From the NCBI GenBank assembly GCA_040544425.1, contig JBEONO010000005.1, forward strand, positions 194,030 to 258,029: a stretch of DNA of 64,000 nucleotides. Reading direction: 5' to 3'. This document shows positions 60,848 through 64,000 of this stretch, in pieces. A program made the translations under genes and the position numbers. This DNA is from Solimicrobium sp040544425. GTDB lineage: Bacteria > Pseudomonadota > Gammaproteobacteria > Burkholderiales > Burkholderiaceae_D. Under the pieces are notes generated by a model. The model ran no database searches, was not told the origin of the DNA, and saw only the letters and a program-made list of their open reading frames with translations. Positions within the stretch are counted from its first letter, which is position 1. Every line of letters starts with the position of its first letter.

Positions 60848-63800
60848 ATGGCGGATTCAGCGAACATCATCGGAAAAGTTGCCGTTCTTCAAGGGCATGC
60901 TCATATTCAACACCCGGACGGATCGCGCGTCGAATTAAAAATTGGCGACCCGGTCCATGAGGGCGATGTTGTTGTAACCGATGATGGCGCGGTCGTTGAA
61001 CTCGCGTTTAACGACGGACATAGTTATGTCATTCAGCAAAATGAAACGCTGGCAATGGACGCTTCGGTGTTCAATACTCAGGCAGTTGACGCCCACGCAG
61101 CCGCATTAACTGCGCAAGCCGGGCAGCTCGATGGCTTGAATGCCGTAATCGCCTCCGGCGGCAGCCTCGATGATTTATTCGATTCAGCTGCGGCAGGTAT
61201 TACTGCTGGCGGGGATGCAAACAGTGGACACTCATTTGTACAGTTACTGCGCATTGTCGAATCCGTTGATCCGGGGTCATTTTCTCTGGCCGGAGGTGCG
61301 AACCTGACTACGGTAGCTCCGGTCACTGAAACTCTGTTTGGGGCAAATGCAATACCTACCCTGACCATTTCACCTCTCCCCGTCATCAATGGCGAAGCGG
61401 CACACAGTGGCAGACTGGTCCCGATTACTGGAACGGTCAGCACAAATGTACCGGTCGGTGGGATTGTCACGATCAGCGTTGACGGACACAGCTATACCGG
61501 CATCGTCTTGCGTGGCGGCACGTATGTCGTTGAAGTTCCTGCCAGCGTGCTCGCTGGCGCTGCTGCGGACAGCATCACGGCCAGCGTATCAATACCAAAT
61601 TCAACCGGCGGGGTTGCAACGACTAGTGCCACTCAAAGCTATGGCGTAGAACTGAGCGCACCGCCGGTTCATGTCACGATCAATGCTATACCGACGGTCA
61701 ATGCTGCCATGGCTGCTGGCACCAACACGGTAGCGGTGACTGGTACCGTGTCGGGCAATGTGCCAATCGGTAACACGGTTACTTTAACGGTTGACGGTCA
61801 CACCTACACGGGTACTGTCCAGGCCGGTGGTACTTATTCAATCGCAGTACCTGGCACCATCCTGGCTAATGCCAGCACCGATTCGATCCACGCCAGTATC
61901 TCGTCGACTGATGCTGCCGGCAATACGGCAACCGCCTCCGCAGACTCACCTTATTCCGTTGAACTGGCCGCTCCGGCGATTTCGATTTCCATCAATCCGA
62001 TTCCGACGGTAAACGGTGCCGAAGCGAGCAGCTCCAATCCTGTCAATGTCACTGGAAAAGTCAGCGACAACGTTCCGGTCGGCGACACAGTCACATTGAC
62101 AATTGCCGGGCATATCTATACCGGCACAGTCCAGGTCGGCGGTACCTATTCAATCGGCATTCCGGGTAATGTTTTGGCGAGCGCCCCGCTGGACTCGATC
62201 CATGCCAGCTTATCCAGCACCGACGCGGCGGGCAATACTGCCACTGCGTCGGCCGACCAGCCTTATGCGGTAGAACTGGTTGCCGCACCAATCAGCATTT
62301 CGATCCATCCGATTTCAACCATCAATGGTGTTGACGGAGCCAGCCCGGCACCAGTTGCCGTCACTGGCAACGTGTCTACCAATGTTCCGGTTGGCGATAT
62401 CGTCACGCTCAGCGTTGACGGACACAGCTATACCGGCGTGGTGCAATCTGGTGGCACCTACTCAGTTGGCGTACCGGGCAATGTGCTGGCCAACGCCGCG
62501 CTTGATTCAATTCATGCCTCGGTTTCAGCTACGGATGCTGCCGGCAACACGGCGTCGGCCAGCGCGGATCAGTCCTACAATGTGAACCTGGTCGGACCGG
62601 TGATCTCCATCGGTATCAACCCGATTCCGACGATCAATGGCGCTGAAGCAGCCAGCTCCAATCTGATCAACGTCACCGGTTCAGTTTCAAACAATGTTCC
62701 GGTTGGCGACACTGTCACGCTGACAATTGACGGGCATAGCTACACAGGCGTGGTGCAATCTGGTGGCACCTACTCAGTTGGCGTACCGGGCAATGTGCTG
62801 GCCAATGCGGCGGCCGATTCGATCCAGACCGCAGTGTCAGTCACGGATCCGGCCGGTAATTCTGTGACCGCGGTTGCCAATCAAACCTATACGGTCGAAT
62901 TAGCAGCACCGGCCATTACCATCGGTATCAATACGATTCCAACTGTGAATAGCGCTGATGCTGCCAGTTCAAATCCGATTAATGTCACCGGCACCGTTTC
63001 TTCGAATGTACCAGTCGGTGATAAGGTCACCCTGACTGTCGATGGTCAACCCTATACCGGCTTCGTTTTGGCCAATCACACGTATTCGATTGGTGTGCCA
63101 GGCAATGTGTTAGCGGGTGCTGGCACGGATTCGATCCATGCAACCGTCTCCATGGTTGATGCTGCAGGCAATACTGCCACTGCTTCGGCGGATCAAGCCT
63201 ACACGGTTGAACTGGTTGCGCCAGCAATTACGATTGGCATCAATGCGATTCCAACTGTGAATGGCGCGGAAGCGGCCAGTGCAACTCCGATTAATGTCAC
63301 CGGCACAGTATCGAACAACGTACCAGTCGGTGATAAGGTCACCCTGACTGTCGATGGTCAGCCTTATACCGGCTTCGTTTTGGCTAATCACACGTATTCG
63401 ATTGGTGTACCCGGCAATGTCTTGGCTGGGGCTGCCACGGATTCGATCCATGCAACCGTCTCCATGGTCGATGCTGCAGGCAATACTGCTACTGCCTCGG
63501 CTGATCAGCCTTACACGGTTGAACTGGTCGCACCGGCTATCACCATCAGCATCAATGCGATTCCAACTGTGAACGGCGCGGAAGCGGCCAGTTCAACTCC
63601 GATTAATGTGACCGGCACAGTGTCGAACAACGTACCAGTCGGTGATAAGGTCACCCTGACTGTCGATGGTCAGCCTTATACCGGCTTCGTTTTGGCCAAT
63701 CACACGTATTCGATTGGTGTGCCAGGCAATGTGTTAGCGGGTGCTGCCACGGATTCGATCCATGCAACCGTCTCCATGGTTGATGCTGCAGGCAATACTG

Positions 63801-64000
63801 CTACCGCATCAGCGGATCAAGCCTACACGGTTGAACTGGTTGCACCGGCCATCACCATCAGCATTAATGCGATTCCAACTGTGAACGGCGCTGAAGCGGC
63901 CAGTTCAAATCCGATTAATGTCACCGGCACCGTTTCTTCGAATGTACCAGTCGGTGATAAGGTCACCCTGACTGTCGATGGTCAGCCTTATACCGGCTTT
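60848..64000 (+). CDS. Giant LapA-type adhesin with retention module and Ig-like repeats (partial, 3' end off window)
   Basis: The frame is open for 1051 codons from the ATG at 60848 to the window edge. Residues 5-75 ('IIGKVAVLQGHAHIQHPDG', 'GDPVHEGDVVVTDDG', 'LAFNDGHSYVI') match the start of LapA-type retention modules. A stretch rich in Ala/Gly follows with 'DSAAAGITAGG' at 112-122 and 'SGHSFVQLLRI', including the dialanine LapG site. From about residue 169 Ig-like repeats of exactly 104 residues begin; nine are started here. There is no N-terminal signal peptide, as expected for type I secretion, and the RTX/secretion signal must lie beyond the edge. It is the predicted substrate of the LapBCE-type exporter and of LapG. 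Confidence 0.92.
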   Translation, partial: MADSANIIGKVAVLQGHAHIQHPDGSRVELKIGDPVHEGDVVVTDDGAVVELAFNDGHSYVIQQNETLAMDASVFNTQAVDAHAAALTAQAGQLDGLNAVIASGGSLDDLFDSAAAGITAGGDANSGHSFVQLLRIVESVDPGSFSLAGGANLTTVAPVTETLFGANAIPTLTISPLPVINGEAAHSGRLVPITGTVSTNVPVGGIVTISVDGHSYTGIVLRGGTYVVEVPASVLAGAAADSITASVSIPNSTGGVATTSATQSYGVELSAPPVHVTINAIPTVNAAMAAGTNTVAVTGTVSGNVPIGNTVTLTVDGHTYTGTVQAGGTYSIAVPGTILANASTDSIHASISSTDAAGNTATASADSPYSVELAAPAISISINPIPTVNGAEASSSNPVNVTGKVSDNVPVGDTVTLTIAGHIYTGTVQVGGTYSIGIPGNVLASAPLDSIHASLSSTDAAGNTATASADQPYAVELVAAPISISIHPISTINGVDGASPAPVAVTGNVSTNVPVGDIVTLSVDGHSYTGVVQSGGTYSVGVPGNVLANAALDSIHASVSATDAAGNTASASADQSYNVNLVGPVISIGINPIPTINGAEAASSNLINVTGSVSNNVPVGDTVTLTIDGHSYTGVVQSGGTYSVGVPGNVLANAAADSIQTAVSVTDPAGNSVTAVANQTYTVELAAPAITIGINTIPTVNSADAASSNPINVTGTVSSNVPVGDKVTLTVDGQPYTGFVLANHTYSIGVPGNVLAGAGTDSIHATVSMVDAAGNTATASADQAYTVELVAPAITIGINAIPTVNGAEAASATPINVTGTVSNNVPVGDKVTLTVDGQPYTGFVLANHTYSIGVPGNVLAGAATDSIHATVSMVDAAGNTATASADQPYTVELVAPAITISINAIPTVNGAEAASSTPINVTGTVSNNVPVGDKVTLTVDGQPYTGFVLANHTYSIGVPGNVLAGAATDSIHATVSMVDAAGNTATASADQAYTVELVAPAITISINAIPTVNGAEAASSNPINVTGTVSSNVPVGDKVTLTVDGQPYTGF
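61187..61198 (+). other. Predicted LapG cleavage site (AAAG) in the adhesin retention module
   Basis: Codons GCT GCG GCA GGT encode Ala114-Ala115-Ala116-Gly117. In LapA-type adhesins LapG cuts within a dialanine of a [T/A/P]AAG motif just before a Gly-rich stretch and 'HSFV'. Here the motif precedes 'ITAGGDANSGHSFVQL', the same arrangement. Confidence 0.8.
61352..64000 (+). repeat. Tandem in-frame Ig-like repeats, 312-bp period
   Basis: The conserved NVPVG codons start at 61451, 61763, 62075, 62387, 62699, 63011, 63323, 63635 and 63947, exactly 312 bp apart each time. Early units differ in sequence, while units 6 to 9 are nearly identical at the nucleotide level. The array continues past the window edge. 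Each unit carries 'TVDGxxYTG', 'GVPGNVLA' and 'DAAGNTATASA', a bacterial Ig-like strand pattern. Confidence 0.95.

Noticed and set aside
61352..64000. Long near-identical repeats that could suggest a CRISPR array or satellite DNA
   Set aside because: The period is 312 bp with no spacer structure and every unit is in frame within one open reading frame encoding Ig-like domains.

Overview
The window looks like a chromosomal segment of a betaproteobacterium, most likely Burkholderiales/Oxalobacteraceae. This is inferred from gene order (rpsB-tsf-pyrH-frr-uppS-cdsA-dxr-rseP-bamA-ompH-lpxD-fabZ-lpxA-lpxB opposite map-glnD; tRNA-Leu-tig-clpP-clpX-lon opposite lexA) and moderate GC by eye. No transposase, rRNA operon, prophage or CRISPR array is visible. 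Most of the window is dense core genome, with accessory material at both ends.

Left end (1-8.5 kb): the tail of a minus-strand operon whose two visible genes have the size, order and ATGA coupling expected of condensin accessory subunits (kleisin-like, then KITE-like). A third ORF starts at position 27 and leaves the window. Upstream lie a diguanylate cyclase and a reactive-sulfur module: a BigR-type ArsR repressor with both sensor cysteines, two half-size YeeE/YedE permeases and a glutathione peroxidase-like protein, divergent from a Blh-type persulfide dioxygenase. The divergent promoter carries four tandem AT-rich elements at a strict 15-bp period. An S46 dipeptidyl-peptidase follows.

8.6-20.8 kb: waaA; a convergent tolC-like gene with rhodanese and pcm; a TetR regulator; rsuA; a membrane diguanylate cyclase; ahpC-ahpF; hemN; a small Ala/Thr-rich exported protein; tatD.

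20.8-49 kb: envelope and translation genes on the minus strand from rpsB to lpxB, then a two-gene ABC exporter between rpsB and map. map-glnD-pseudouridine synthase-lexA run on the plus strand, with two tandem LexA boxes before lexA. lon, clpX, clpP, tig and tRNA-Leu(UAG) run on the minus strand.

49-64 kb: an apparently complete c-di-GMP-controlled surface adhesion system. It comprises an inactive GGDEF/EAL receptor (LapD type), a periplasmic LapG-type protease, a TolC/LapE-type outer-membrane protein fused to an NTF2-like domain, a LapB-type ABC exporter, a LapC-type adaptor, a LuxR-type regulator, and a giant adhesin that starts at 60848 and runs off the right edge. The adhesin has an N-terminal retention module with a dialanine LapG site, followed by at least nine Ig-like repeats with an exact 312-bp period. 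A lipoprotein built of seven GloVer-type repeats sits between the secretion operon and the adhesin. By analogy with Pseudomonas, high c-di-GMP would let LapD sequester LapG so that the adhesin stays anchored in the LapE-type pore, and low c-di-GMP would release LapG to cut it off. At least three c-di-GMP proteins lie in the window.
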